Of a stretch of DNA of 38,090 nt, positions 23,348 to 32,200 are shown in pieces. Every line of letters starts with the position of its first letter. The stretch's first letter is position 1. A program made the translations under genes and the position numbers. The notes below the pieces were generated by a model that worked only from the letters and a program-made list of their open reading frames with translations, searched no databases and had not been told where the DNA came from. Location: contig JAMPFM010000027.1 in assembly GCA_023664455.1 (NCBI GenBank), positions 1 to 38,090 on the forward strand, in the 5' to 3' direction. This stretch comes from Blautia sp. GTDB taxonomy: Bacteria; Bacillota; Clostridia; Lachnospirales; Lachnospiraceae.

Positions 23348-23717
23348 ATCCGCTGAACATTAAAAGAGCTTTGAATATTTGGGCGTTTTTAATGCTCATC
23401 ACAAGATTCCAGCTATTATCATAATAAAAAGAGTATCCAAATACCATAAAAAAAGAAAACAATATGGCAGGGATTAATGCGCAATAATTAATTTTTTTAT
23501 CTGATACTACCGTATATATATGTTTATAAAAAAAGAACAATATGGGCAGGAAAATAGTATAAATGATATTGTATTCATGAAAAGAAACAAGTATATTTTG
23601 CAGGAAGGATTCGGAAGAAACCTCTAATTTGATATAAAAAGCGAGAAAAGATATCAATGTAAAAAAGATGAGGATTGTGGACTCATAGCTTTTTCTGTTT
23701 TTGTGGAGTAGATTCAT
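23259..23717 (-). CDS. N-terminal part of the same frameshifted membrane protein
   Basis: The 152-residue frame starts at an ATG with an AAGGAGAC site and encodes four or so transmembrane segments (for example IFFTLISFLAFYI, IIYTIFLPILFFFY, ALIPAILFSFFMVFGY and MFSGYGIFFYFVILWLY). It terminates with YPPPFK directly after the C9 tract at 23277-23269. Removing one C moves translation into the long downstream frame, so this is the amino end of a single gene, off by one base. Either the tract is a phase-variable switch and this is the OFF state, or the gene has decayed, or the assembly is wrong by one base. Confidence 0.65.
   Translation of the reverse strand: MNLLHKNRKSYESTILIFFTLISFLAFYIKLEVSSESFLQNILVSFHEYNIIYTIFLPILFFFYKHIYTVVSDKKINYCALIPAILFSFFMVFGYSFYYDNSWNLVMSIKNAQIFKALLMFSGYGIFFYFVILWLYSQMDSFTLAIYPPPFK
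23269..23277. repeat. G9 homopolymer at the frameshift point
   Basis: Nine consecutive G on the plus strand (C9 in the gene's sense) lie exactly where the two reading frames of the membrane-protein gene must join. Eight residues would restore the frame. Tracts of this length slip readily during replication. Confidence 0.8.
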
Positions 23718-23777
23718 TTATTGTAGTCTCCTTATGCTTTTGAAATTTACCAATTTAAGAATATAATTCATTATTAT

Positions 23778-23805
23778 ATTATACTATGAAGCGCTGATTT
23801 GACAA
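23778..23805 (-). promoter_or_regulatory. Promoter of the frameshifted membrane-protein gene
   Basis: On the minus strand TTGTCA (23805-23800), a 16-base spacer and TATAAT (23783-23778) lie 61 bases before the ATG at 23717. Its presence suggests the gene is still expressed, which supports phase variation over decay. Confidence 0.6.
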
Positions 23806-23834
23806 GGGATAAGAAAATGAAGGAAGATTATTTC

Positions 23835-23862
23835 TTGCATAATCATGATATTATGATAAAAT
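23835..23862 (+). promoter_or_regulatory. Possible promoter of the FkbH-like/ACP operon
   Basis: TTGCAT (23835-23840), 16 bases and TAAAAT (23857-23862) lie 68 bases before the GTG start. It is divergent from the promoter at 23778-23805. Confidence 0.4.
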
Positions 23863-23929
23863 ATAGTATATTTTAAAGAATGCGCTTTCTTTTTTTATTA
23901 GCGCAATATTGTAAAATGGGAGAAAATTT

Positions 23930-25750
23930 GTGAAAGAATTAGAATACCCTTTCAATCCAGAATATATTTTGAAGAAAAGAAAATCGATTAAAAAGAGTCT
24001 GCTGGGACAGGAAGGGCAGCAGTTTCTGACGAAACGGATAGCGATTCTGGGCGGTTCCACGACCCATGACTTAATGGAAATGATGGAGCTGTTTCTGCTG
24101 AATGTGGGTATCCGGCCGGTTTTTTATGAATCGGAATATAATCAGTACTGGCAGGATGTTATGTTCGATAATCCAGAGCTGGTGGAATTTGCCCCGGAGC
24201 TTATTTTCATCCATACGAGTACGAGAAATATCAAGGATTTTCCGGCGGTGCAGGACTCCGAAGAGCAGATTGGGATGCTTTTGGAAGCCGTTTATCAGCC
24301 CTTTGAGCAGATGTGGGAAAAAATTGCGAAGACGTATCAGTGCACCGTAATCCAGAATAACTTTGAGCAGCCATATTATCGTCTGCTCGGCAATTCAGAT
24401 TTTTCCAACCCGCACGGGCGGGTCAGTTTTGTGAATCGGTTAAATGAGAAATTTGCAGCCTATGCGCGGGAGCATAAAAACTTTTTCATCAACGATATCA
24501 ATTATATGGCGTCCTGCTACGGGCTTCAGAAATGGGCGGATCCTTTTTACTGGCATATGTATAAATACGCCTGCGCAGTACAGGCGCTGCCGGAACTGGC
24601 GTACAATGTGGTGAATATCATCAAGTCCGTTTATGGAAGGAATCAGAAGGCGCTGGTCTTAGACTTGGACAACACACTCTGGGGCGGCGTGGTAGGCGAC
24701 GACGGCGTAGACAATATCGAAATCGGGCAGGAAACGTCCCTCGGACAGTTGTACAGCGAATTTCAGGGATATATCAAGGCGCACAAAGATTTAGGCGTCC
24801 TTTTAACCATCAATTCCAAGAATGATGAGGAAAATGCGCTTGCCGGGTTAAACCGCCCGGACAGCGTGCTGAAACCGAAAGATTTTCTGGTGATTAAGGC
24901 GAACTGGGCGAATAAAGATAAAAATATCATAGAGATTGCCAGGGAGTTGAATATCGGGGTGGACAGTCTGGTGTTCGTGGACGATAATCCGGCGGAACGG
25001 CATATCGTGGAATCCCAGGTTCCGGGGGTAAAAGCGCCGGAAGTGGAGGATGTGGTGCGGTTTATCACGATTCTTGACCGGGCGGGTTATTTCGAGGTGA
25101 CAAACCTGTCTGCGGATGATTTGAAGCGGAATGAGATGTATAGGGCGAATGCAGAGCGCAAAAAGCAGGAAGCAAGTTATACGGATTATGCGGACTATCT
25201 GAAATCTCTGGAAATGAATGCAGAAATCCAGCCTTTTGCCCCAATGTACATGGCGCGTATCGCCCAACTGACCAATAAGAGCAATCAGTTTAACCTGACG
25301 ATGAAACGGTGCAGTCAGGCGGATATAGAGGGGTATGCGGCTAATCCGGCATACATTACCTTGTATGGGAAGCTGGCGGATAAGTTTGGCGATAACGGCG
25401 TGGTTTCCGTCGTATTTGGTCACCTTGATGAAGCAGATGGGACGCTTTTCCATATCGACTTATGGCTTATGAGCTGCCGCGTCTTAAAAAGGGATATGGA
25501 ATTTGCCATGATGGACGAGCTGGTCCATTGCTGTCTGGAAAAAGGAATCCGCCGGTTAAAAGGATATTATTATAAGACGGCAAAAAATAATATGGTAAAA
25601 GATTTCTATCAACTGCAGGGATTCACGAAACAACAGGAAGATGCGGATGGAAACAGCGAATGGGAATTTACGATTCCAGACGATTATGAGAACAAGAATA
25701 AAGTTATAAAAATAACAAAAACCGAAATAGAAAGCGAGGAAAAGACATGA
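23930..25750 (+). CDS. FkbH-like HAD-IIIC family protein with N-terminal SGNH-like and C-terminal GNAT-like domains
   Basis: The 606-residue protein has three parts. The N-terminal domain carries GGSTTHD (41-47), typical of the FkbH N-terminal fold. The HAD-IIIC domain carries ALVLDLDNTLWGG (D245/D247), TINSKNDE and VFVDDNPAERH as motifs I, II and IV. An acetyltransferase-like C-terminus (SCRVLKRDMEFAMMDELV...GYYYKTAKNNMVKDFYQLQGF) follows. Characterised FkbH proteins take the glyceryl group of 1,3-bisphosphoglycerate, dephosphorylate it and load it onto an acyl carrier protein. An ACP gene overlaps the 3' end by 4 bases. The start is GTG with GGGAGA upstream. No polyketide synthase is present, so the acceptor is unknown. 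Confidence 0.88.
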   Translation: MKELEYPFNPEYILKKRKSIKKSLLGQEGQQFLTKRIAILGGSTTHDLMEMMELFLLNVGIRPVFYESEYNQYWQDVMFDNPELVEFAPELIFIHTSTRNIKDFPAVQDSEEQIGMLLEAVYQPFEQMWEKIAKTYQCTVIQNNFEQPYYRLLGNSDFSNPHGRVSFVNRLNEKFAAYAREHKNFFINDINYMASCYGLQKWADPFYWHMYKYACAVQALPELAYNVVNIIKSVYGRNQKALVLDLDNTLWGGVVGDDGVDNIEIGQETSLGQLYSEFQGYIKAHKDLGVLLTINSKNDEENALAGLNRPDSVLKPKDFLVIKANWANKDKNIIEIARELNIGVDSLVFVDDNPAERHIVESQVPGVKAPEVEDVVRFITILDRAGYFEVTNLSADDLKRNEMYRANAERKKQEASYTDYADYLKSLEMNAEIQPFAPMYMARIAQLTNKSNQFNLTMKRCSQADIEGYAANPAYITLYGKLADKFGDNGVVSVVFGHLDEADGTLFHIDLWLMSCRVLKRDMEFAMMDELVHCCLEKGIRRLKGYYYKTAKNNMVKDFYQLQGFTKQQEDADGNSEWEFTIPDDYENKNKVIKITKTEIESEEKT

Positions 25751-25989
25751 CAAGAGAAGAAGTATATGAAAGATTGAACGGAGTGTTCCGTGATGTATTC
25801 GATGATGAGACGATAGAAGTGCATGATGGAACGACCGCGGACGATATCGACGACTGGGATTCTTTCGAGCACATCAATCTGATGGTAGCTGTCGAGGATG
25901 AATTTTCCTTTAAGATGCCGATGGGCAAAGTCATTGCCATGAAAAATGTTGGGGAAATGGTTGACATTATTCTGGAATTAGGGAAGTAA
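25747..25989 (+). CDS. Acyl carrier protein
   Basis: The 80-residue acidic protein has the phosphopantetheine attachment site WDSFEHINLMVAVEDEF with S39 as the modified serine. Its ATG overlaps the stop of the FkbH-like gene (ATGA), a sign of translational coupling, and GAGG lies upstream. It is not the fatty-acid-synthesis ACP (that one usually has DSLD/E and sits near fab genes); most likely it is the dedicated carrier for the glyceryl-type unit loaded by its neighbour. Confidence 0.9.
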   Translation: MTREEVYERLNGVFRDVFDDETIEVHDGTTADDIDDWDSFEHINLMVAVEDEFSFKMPMGKVIAMKNVGEMVDIILELGK

Positions 25990-26011
25990 AGAAAGTCAGG
26001 ATAATAAATAA

Positions 26012-26131
26012 AATGAGACAATAGATGAGGTGAAGGAAAATTCAAAGCAATTTGACGAGAATACCGGAAAGTGCTATGATTATTTACAGCGGATTTATAT
26101 GGGGAAATTACCAGGAAAGGATAAAGGGTAA
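26012..26131 (+). pseudogene. Possible short gene remnant
   Basis: An open frame right after a stop reads NETIDEVKENSKQFDENTG and then KCYDYLQRIYMGKLPGKDKG before a stop at 26129. The composition looks protein-like, but there is no ATG and only an internal GTG without a good ribosome binding site. It could be the 3' end of a displaced gene at the border of the module that follows. Confidence 0.25.
26052..26080 (+). promoter_or_regulatory. Strong promoter for the 26149-28170 module
   Basis: TTGACG (26052-26057), a 17-base spacer and TATGAT (26075-26080) with an extended -10 (TGC) lie 68 bases before the first gene of the module. It overlaps the possible gene remnant. Confidence 0.6.
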
Positions 26132-26148
26132 GAACCAGGGAGGTATTT

Positions 26149-26808
26149 ATGAGCAGTGAAATCCAATATCCAAAAGGGTATCGTTATGATAGTGATATGG
26201 AACTATTTAAGATAGCAGTGGTCTACACAAGAGATATGCTTGAAAACGAAGAAATGGTAATTTTATATCAATTTATTGATGTAATTTCCGCGAAGGTTTT
26301 TATTTCCCAAGATGAATTTGAACAATACTATCGCGGAATTGACTGGTATGATTTTCTGAATATACTAAATAATGAAATTATCTATCTTTTGAGACAATGT
26401 TTTGATGAATCATTTGAAAAGGACACAGAGTTAAAAGATTATTTACAAGAAAAAGAAGTGCCTGAAGAATGTTGGGAAAAAATTGTTGAATTAAAATTGG
26501 AAAAATGCAAATATGTGAAGGAATATCTGGGCGGAGAGAAAGAGAGAAATCGCTATGAATTAAAAAACCGCTCTTTTTTAAAAAGATTATCAGATATTGA
26601 TTGTGAGTTAAGCAGAACAATTGATGAGGAAGAAATCTTATATGCGTCGATTAGAATGTCAGTAAATTCCACGCTTGAGGCTAAAGACATACCGAAGGTT
26701 CTAAGTAATATGTTTAGCCATGAAAAAGAAAACATAACATTTATTTGTGATAAGTCGGATATTGAATATTTAATACAGAAGTTAGAAAGAATAAAGCAGA
26801 TGCTATAG
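26149..26808 (+). CDS. Hypothetical protein, first gene of a three-gene module
   Basis: The 219-residue protein is acidic, predicted soluble and mainly helical, with no signal peptide, membrane segment or recognised catalytic motif. A lysine/glutamate-rich central part (about 100-140) may form a coiled coil. A GGGAGG site precedes the ATG. It is 12 bases upstream of the second gene, and the three genes share an AT-rich codon use unlike the flanking FkbH and ABC genes, which suggests acquisition as a unit. I do not recognise the family. A role as a partner or immunity component of the PIN-like protein is possible from context only. Confidence 0.7.
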   Translation: MSSEIQYPKGYRYDSDMELFKIAVVYTRDMLENEEMVILYQFIDVISAKVFISQDEFEQYYRGIDWYDFLNILNNEIIYLLRQCFDESFEKDTELKDYLQEKEVPEECWEKIVELKLEKCKYVKEYLGGEKERNRYELKNRSFLKRLSDIDCELSRTIDEEEILYASIRMSVNSTLEAKDIPKVLSNMFSHEKENITFICDKSDIEYLIQKLERIKQML

Positions 26809-26820
26809 GAGTGACAGATA

Positions 26821-27423
26821 ATGGCTTTCGTACAGGAAGAACAAAAGAAAAGTGGATATAACGCCAATTTGTATGATTATCCCAATTTCATAAATATGGG
26901 TTTATATAATGCAATTTTATATGAAAAGGTCGATAATCATGAAAAAAGAATGACCAACCTTGAAAGTGAGCTGGAAAGTTTGCAGAAATTGATTCGTTCT
27001 AATAATCATATGACAAAAGATAATCAATTTTTTGCAATAAAGCAGAAGGTAAGGACTGACGATAATCGTAAAATTGAGGATAGGCGGGGGGAAGGAAAGC
27101 TGGAGTTAATTGTATCGGAACTTAACGAGGTGGAAGATAAGAAACTCCAGATACAGATTGTCGGGGAATTGGTTGATGAGATAAAAAAAACATTGAAGGA
27201 AATACCAAAACAAAAAAATAATTACAGGCGGCAGATGCTCTTGATGTTTCATGAAGCATTAAAGCAAAATTATGTAAAAGCGCTCTTTAATGAAGCGCAA
27301 GTGAAAGCGTTGGCAGAAGTTGCGAGAATATGTAATGAAACGTTTGTTACAAAAGAGCAATATTTTAAAATGGATGATATTCTTTGCGAGTGTGATTTGG
27401 ATATGATGCCGGACTTGGAGTAA
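26821..27423 (+). CDS. Hypothetical coiled-coil protein, second gene of the module
   Basis: The 200-residue protein has a short aromatic N-terminus (YNANLYDYPNFINMGLYNAI). A coiled-coil stretch follows (about residues 36-60, VDNHEKRMTNLESELESLQKL), then a basic helical region, and an acidic end (DILCECDLDMMPDLE). An AGGAG site lies near its ATG. There is no recognised domain. The spacing to its neighbours (12 and 9 bases) makes a single transcript very likely. The coiled coil suggests oligomerisation or a scaffold role. Confidence 0.7.
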   Translation: MAFVQEEQKKSGYNANLYDYPNFINMGLYNAILYEKVDNHEKRMTNLESELESLQKLIRSNNHMTKDNQFFAIKQKVRTDDNRKIEDRRGEGKLELIVSELNEVEDKKLQIQIVGELVDEIKKTLKEIPKQKNNYRRQMLLMFHEALKQNYVKALFNEAQVKALAEVARICNETFVTKEQYFKMDDILCECDLDMMPDLE

Positions 27424-27432
27424 ACTTAACGA

Positions 27433-28170
27433 ATGAAAGCGCTTATAGAGACAACGATACAGATTGATAGAATATTTAAATCAAAGAAAAAATCAGCGAT
27501 AAATGAATTTATGAAGGAAAATGAATGTTATTCTTCTACTTATGTGCTGGGTGAGTTTAAAGCCAATATGGTGAATGATTTTCTGACATTGTATGGAATT
27601 GTCAGGACAGAGAATAATTTGGCGGACGTTTGTGAAGCGATTGCAGAAGTATATAATCCGCGGCAAAAGTCAAGGCTGCTTCTTTTGCTAACAAGTCTGC
27701 AAAGAGACTACGGGGAGGATTATGCCTTGATTAAGGAACAACTGGAAGAATATCCAGAGTTGCTGCTTCATAGGTTTAAACGGGGGATTAAAACCGAGCT
27801 TTTAAATGAGACTGATTGTGCAAGGGCAAAAGCGGAAATAGATACGGATAGTATGACATGGAAAGAGAAGGGTATCCGGTGCAGACAAAATTGGAATCAA
27901 TGTGCTATAGCAAAATTTTGGAAAGAAAATAGTGAGGCGGTGCATGGATTGGAAGCAGTAAAGGAAATCCCGGATAAAATGAAAGAACCTTTGCGATGTC
28001 TTAGTGAGAAGGGAAAAATCCCTAAAGGGAACGATTGTAAAAGTTTAGGCGATTGTATTATTGCATTAGAATCACTTAAACTTAACGATGGCTGTATCGT
28101 CACAAGTAATGAAATAGACTATGCTCCAATTTGTCAGAAGATCGGCGCACAGATGAAAGTGATAAAATAA
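27433..28170 (+). CDS. PIN-like domain protein, third gene of the module
   Basis: The 245-residue protein shows a PIN-nuclease-like pattern. These are an N-terminal hydrophobic strand with an acid (ALIETTIQIDRIF, E6), a TYVLGEF segment with E41, and a C-terminal GDCIIALES (D207) followed by CIVTSNEIDYAPICQKIG, which mirrors the VTSDxDF-type end of VapC-like PIN domains. The first acid is Glu rather than the usual Asp, and about 165 residues separate the second and third acids, longer than in VapC toxins. If active it would be an RNase. It starts 9 bases after the second gene with a weak GGAG that overlaps the previous stop, suggesting translational coupling. The PIN assignment is by eye and moderate. 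Confidence 0.6.
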   Translation: MKALIETTIQIDRIFKSKKKSAINEFMKENECYSSTYVLGEFKANMVNDFLTLYGIVRTENNLADVCEAIAEVYNPRQKSRLLLLLTSLQRDYGEDYALIKEQLEEYPELLLHRFKRGIKTELLNETDCARAKAEIDTDSMTWKEKGIRCRQNWNQCAIAKFWKENSEAVHGLEAVKEIPDKMKEPLRCLSEKGKIPKGNDCKSLGDCIIALESLKLNDGCIVTSNEIDYAPICQKIGAQMKVIK

Positions 28171-28451
28171 AGACTTATCATAGGAAATATTTCTCTATAC
28201 CAAATCATTGATAATATTTTCACAATGTATCCGGCGTATTCCGTCCGGTAGTTTCCTGAGAAATCGACATAAATTTAATATTTTTTTAACCTTCAATCTA
28301 TTCCGGGAATGGGCGACATATGATAAAATGAGCGTTAGTGAGGAAAGCATGCTTGCATGTTTGACGAACGGCGAATGCTGATCATAAATCGCAGATTTAT
28401 GATAAAATAGGCAATATCACAGGCAGCCGCCTGGCATGGAGGGTCAGATTT
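28171..28451. promoter_or_regulatory. Intergenic regulatory region upstream of the ABC transporter
   Basis: This 281-base gap has no gene. It contains a perfect palindrome CATAAATC-GCA-GATTTATG (28383-28401), the repeated block ATGATAAAAT on either side of a structured stretch (28320-28329 and about 28398-28407), and a GCATG-rich section near 28347-28359. TTGACG at 28361 with ATAAAT 17 bases on is a poor promoter match. The palindrome would fit an operator or a small hairpin. The ABC ATPase start has GGAGGG upstream. Confidence 0.4.
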
Positions 28452-29156
28452 ATGGGTTCATTCGTAGAATTTAAAAATGTCAGCAAAACCTATCATATGG
28501 GGGAAGTGGACATTCAGGCGTTGAAAAATGTAAATTTCACAATAGAAAAAGGAGAATTCTGTGTCATCGTGGGCGCTTCCGGCGCTGGGAAAACGACGAT
28601 TCTGAATATCCTTGGCGGCATGGACAGTCTCTCAGAGGGGCAGGCGCTTTTAGACGGCGTGGATATTTCAGCCTATAACAGTAAGAAGCTGACTGCATAC
28701 AGGCGGTTTGAAATTGGTTTTGTTTTTCAGTTTTATAATCTGGTGCAGAATCTGACAGCCCTGGAAAATGTGGAGCTGGCAGCGCAGATTTGTAAGGAGC
28801 CGCTAGATGCGAGGACGGTTCTGGAAATGGTCGGGTTAAAAGAACGTGCCGATAATTTCCCAGCGCAGTTATCCGGCGGGGAACAGCAGCGGGTGGCGAT
28901 TGCAAGGGCATTGGCGAAGAATCCGAAACTTTTGCTTTGCGACGAACCTACGGGCGCGCTGGATTATAATACAGGAAAAGCGGTTTTGAAGCTGCTGCAG
29001 GATACCTGTAGGAAGGAAGGCATGACGGTTGTGGTCATTACCCACAATCAGGCATTGACTGCGATGGCAGACAGGATTATTACGGTGAAAAGCGGTACGG
29101 TTCGGAAGATGGAGTTAAATGAACATATCGTACCGGTGGAAGAAATAGAGTGGTAA
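28452..29156 (+). CDS. ABC transporter ATP-binding protein (MacB/LolD type)
   Basis: The 234-residue ATPase has Walker [10 protein letters not shown] (41-49), the Q-loop FQFYNL, the signature [15 protein letters not shown], Walker [13 protein letters not shown] and the H-loop VITHN. This is the MacB/FtsE-like class that pairs with FtsX-type permeases and acts by mechanotransmission rather than substrate passage through the membrane. The permease gene follows 56 bases downstream. Substrate unknown. Confidence 0.93.
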   Translation: MGSFVEFKNVSKTYHMGEVDIQALKNVNFTIEKGEFCVIVGASGAGKTTILNILGGMDSLSEGQALLDGVDISAYNSKKLTAYRRFEIGFVFQFYNLVQNLTALENVELAAQICKEPLDARTVLEMVGLKERADNFPAQLSGGEQQRVAIARALAKNPKLLLCDEPTGALDYNTGKAVLKLLQDTCRKEGMTVVVITHNQALTAMADRIITVKSGTVRKMELNEHIVPVEEIEW

Positions 29157-29212
29157 TTATGAAGAGTTAAAGTGATAATGGCAGCGAGATAGTTTGTATA
29201 GGAGTGGAATGC

Positions 29213-32200
29213 ATGGGCAGTGCGATTGTGAAAACGACAATCAGGGAAATCAAGGGAAGCGTCGGACGCTATCTGGCGATTCTGGCAATCGTCATGCTCG
29301 GAGTGGGTCTTTTCGCGGGGTTGACCATCACGAAACCGGCGATGATTGCGACGGAAAACAACTATCTTAGGGAACAGAATTTTTTTGATTTCCAGCTATT
29401 GTCCACTGTTGGTTTTACGCAGGAAGACGTGGAAGAGCTGGCGGCGATGGAAGGAATCGCAGACGCGGAAGGAACGATTTCTGTGGACGCACTCTGCGCT
29501 GTGGATGATACAAGCGAGGCGGTCTATAAAGTTTTTTCTGTGCCAGAGCAGATTAACCGGTTGGTCGTCACGGCGGGAAGACTGCCGGAAGCCGTAGACG
29601 AATGCGTCCTGGATGCAGGACAGTATGGGGAGGACGCGATAGGTTCCCAGGTAGTGATTACCGATACGAATGCGGAAGATACGCTGGAAATGTTTGCAAA
29701 CCGCACCTATACCGTGGTCGGGATTGTGCAGTCCCCTTCCTATATTAATTTTGAAAGAGGAACCGCATCCATCGGCGATGGAAAAATAGCCGCCTTTCTT
29801 TGCATACCGGAAGAAGCCTTTGACTGTGATTATCTGACGGGAATCTATCTGACGACGAATGAACGTTACGACGTATATTCGGACGAGTATGAGGATTACA
29901 TAGAGTCGATGCAGGATGGCATGGAGGAAAAAGCAGAGGAGCTTGCATGGGCAAGATATAACAGGCTTCTTAGCGATGCGCAGGAGGAAATCGAAGAGGC
30001 GCAGGACGAGTTAGATGAGAAAAAAGCGGAAGCGGAGGAAGAGCTGGCAAAAGCCGCTGAAGAAATCGAGGATGGCGAGCAGGATTTAAGAGACGGCGAA
30101 CAAGAGCTTATCGACGGGGAAAAAGAAATCGCCGATTATGAGAAGGAACTGGCGGACGGCGCAGAGAAAATCCGGGACGGTGAGCGGGAAATCCCGGACA
30201 AAGAGAAAGAAATCGCCGATGCAGATAAGGAAATTGCCCTGCACGAATGGGAAATTTTCTCAGGCGAACAGGAAATCGGCCAGGGCTGGTATCTGCTGGA
30301 ACAGGCAAAAGATACGTTACGTGAAAAAGAAAACGAATTATTGGCGGCGGAAGAGGAACTGCGGCAGGGCGAAAAAGAAATAGCGAAAAACCAAACAGAA
30401 CTAAATGAAAAAGAGACCGAGCTAAACGCGCAGGAAGCGATGTTGAACGAGAAGGAAGCGGAGCTAAGCGCGCAAGAGGCGGAATTAAATGCAAAAGAAG
30501 CGGAATTGAATGCGCAAGAAGAGGAATTAAACGCACAGGAAACAGCGCTTGCCTTACAGGAGGCGGCACTGGAAGAGGAAAGCCGGAAGCTGGAGCAAGA
30601 GCAGACAGAGCTTCTTACCATGAAGGATACGCTGTCCGTGGAAGAATATGAGCAGAAGATGGCGAAAATCCAACAGGCAAAGGCACAGCTGCAAGCAGTA
30701 AAAGAGCAGCTACAGGCAGGAAAAGCACAGATACAGGAAGGAAAGGCACAGATACAGGCAGGGAAAGCGCAATTACAGGCAGGAAAAGCGCAGATACAAG
30801 CAGGGAAAGCGCAATTACAGGAAGGAAAAGAGCAGATACAAGCAGGGAAAGAGCAGATACAGGCAGGAAAAGCACAGCTACAGGCAGCGCTTGCCCAGTT
30901 GCAGGATGGGAAAAATCAGATACAGGTTGGAAAAGCGCAGATACAGGCGGGAAAAGAAGAAATCGCCGTGCAGGAAACCTTGCTTAAAAATAGCGAATCC
31001 CAACTGGCGTCCGGCAAATCGGAAGTGACGAAGGCGAGGGCAGAATTAGAAGAGGGAAAGGCAGCACTGGAGGATGGTAAAAAGGAACTTGCCGATTCCA
31101 AAGAAGAGCTTGCCAAAGCCCAAAAAGAGCTTGCCGATGCAAGGCAGGAATTGGAAGACGGTAAAATTGAAATCGAAGACGGCAGGGTAGAACTTGCTGA
31201 CGCCAGAAAGGAATACGAAGAAGCCAGGGCAGAGTTTGATGAGGAAGTGGCAGATGCTCAGAAGAAAATCGATGACGCCAGAGAAGAGCTAGAGGAGCTG
31301 GAAGAACCGGACCAATATGTACTGACTAGAAATTCCAATATCGGCTATGCCTGTTATGACAGTGACGCTAGTATCATAGCGGCGATTGCCAATATTTTTC
31401 CAGCGTTTTTCTTCCTGGTGGCAGCGTTAATTTGCATGACGACAATGAACCGGATGGTGGAAGAGCAGCGGACACAGATAGGCGTGTTGAAAGCGATGGG
31501 CTATGGGAACGGCGCGATTATGGGTAAGTTTCTATTTTATGCCGGAAGTGCGGCATTTGTTGGTGCAGTCGCAGGGTGCGTCGGCGGAACCTGGCTTTTT
31601 CCCAAAGTAATCTGGGAAGGCTATTCCATTATGTATAACATGGGCGGGATAGAATATGTATTTGATTTCCGTATCGCGCTGCTATCCATAGCGGCAGCAC
31701 TGTTGTGTTCTATGGGCGCTGCCTATTTTTCATGCCGCTATGAATTATACAGCGTACCCGCCAACTTGATTCGTCCGAAAGCGCCGAAGAACGGCAAGCG
31801 GATTTTTCTGGAAAAAATAACCTTTCTCTGGAGCCGGATGAAATTTCTGCACAAGGTATCTGCGCGGAATATCATCCGCTATAAGAAGCGGTTCTTCATG
31901 ATGATCCTTGGCATCAGCGGCTGTACAGCACTTCTATTAACCGGATTCGGTATTAAGGATTCTGTAACGAATGTTGCCGATATGCAGTATGATGAGATAC
32001 AGATATATGACATTGGCGTCACTTTTTCGGACGCTCAGACCGATGCAGACATGGCGAAACTGGCAGAAGAGAGCAAAGAGATATTGACAGAAATATCCTA
32101 TCAACATGAGGAATCGGTGGATATAGATTTCGGAGGTAAGACCAAATCCGTTAATCTGGAAATCCCTCAGGATGCCGAAACGATGAGTATTTTTCTCAAC

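Noticed and set aside
24848-25453. 201-codon minus-strand frame
   Set aside because: It is antisense to the FkbH-like gene, whose HAD motifs prove the plus frame.
28328-28381. 17-codon open frame ahead of the ABC transporter
   Set aside because: It has no ribosome binding site and lies in the structured, repeat-like part of the intergenic region.
30108-30621. Two long minus-strand frames in the permease gene
   Set aside because: They are caused by the low-complexity coiled-coil repeats of the true gene; one is a serine-rich and one a proline-rich artefact.
30671-30964. Regular array that could be mistaken for a CRISPR
   Set aside because: The 21-bp units are directly adjacent, without spacers, and encode heptads in frame.
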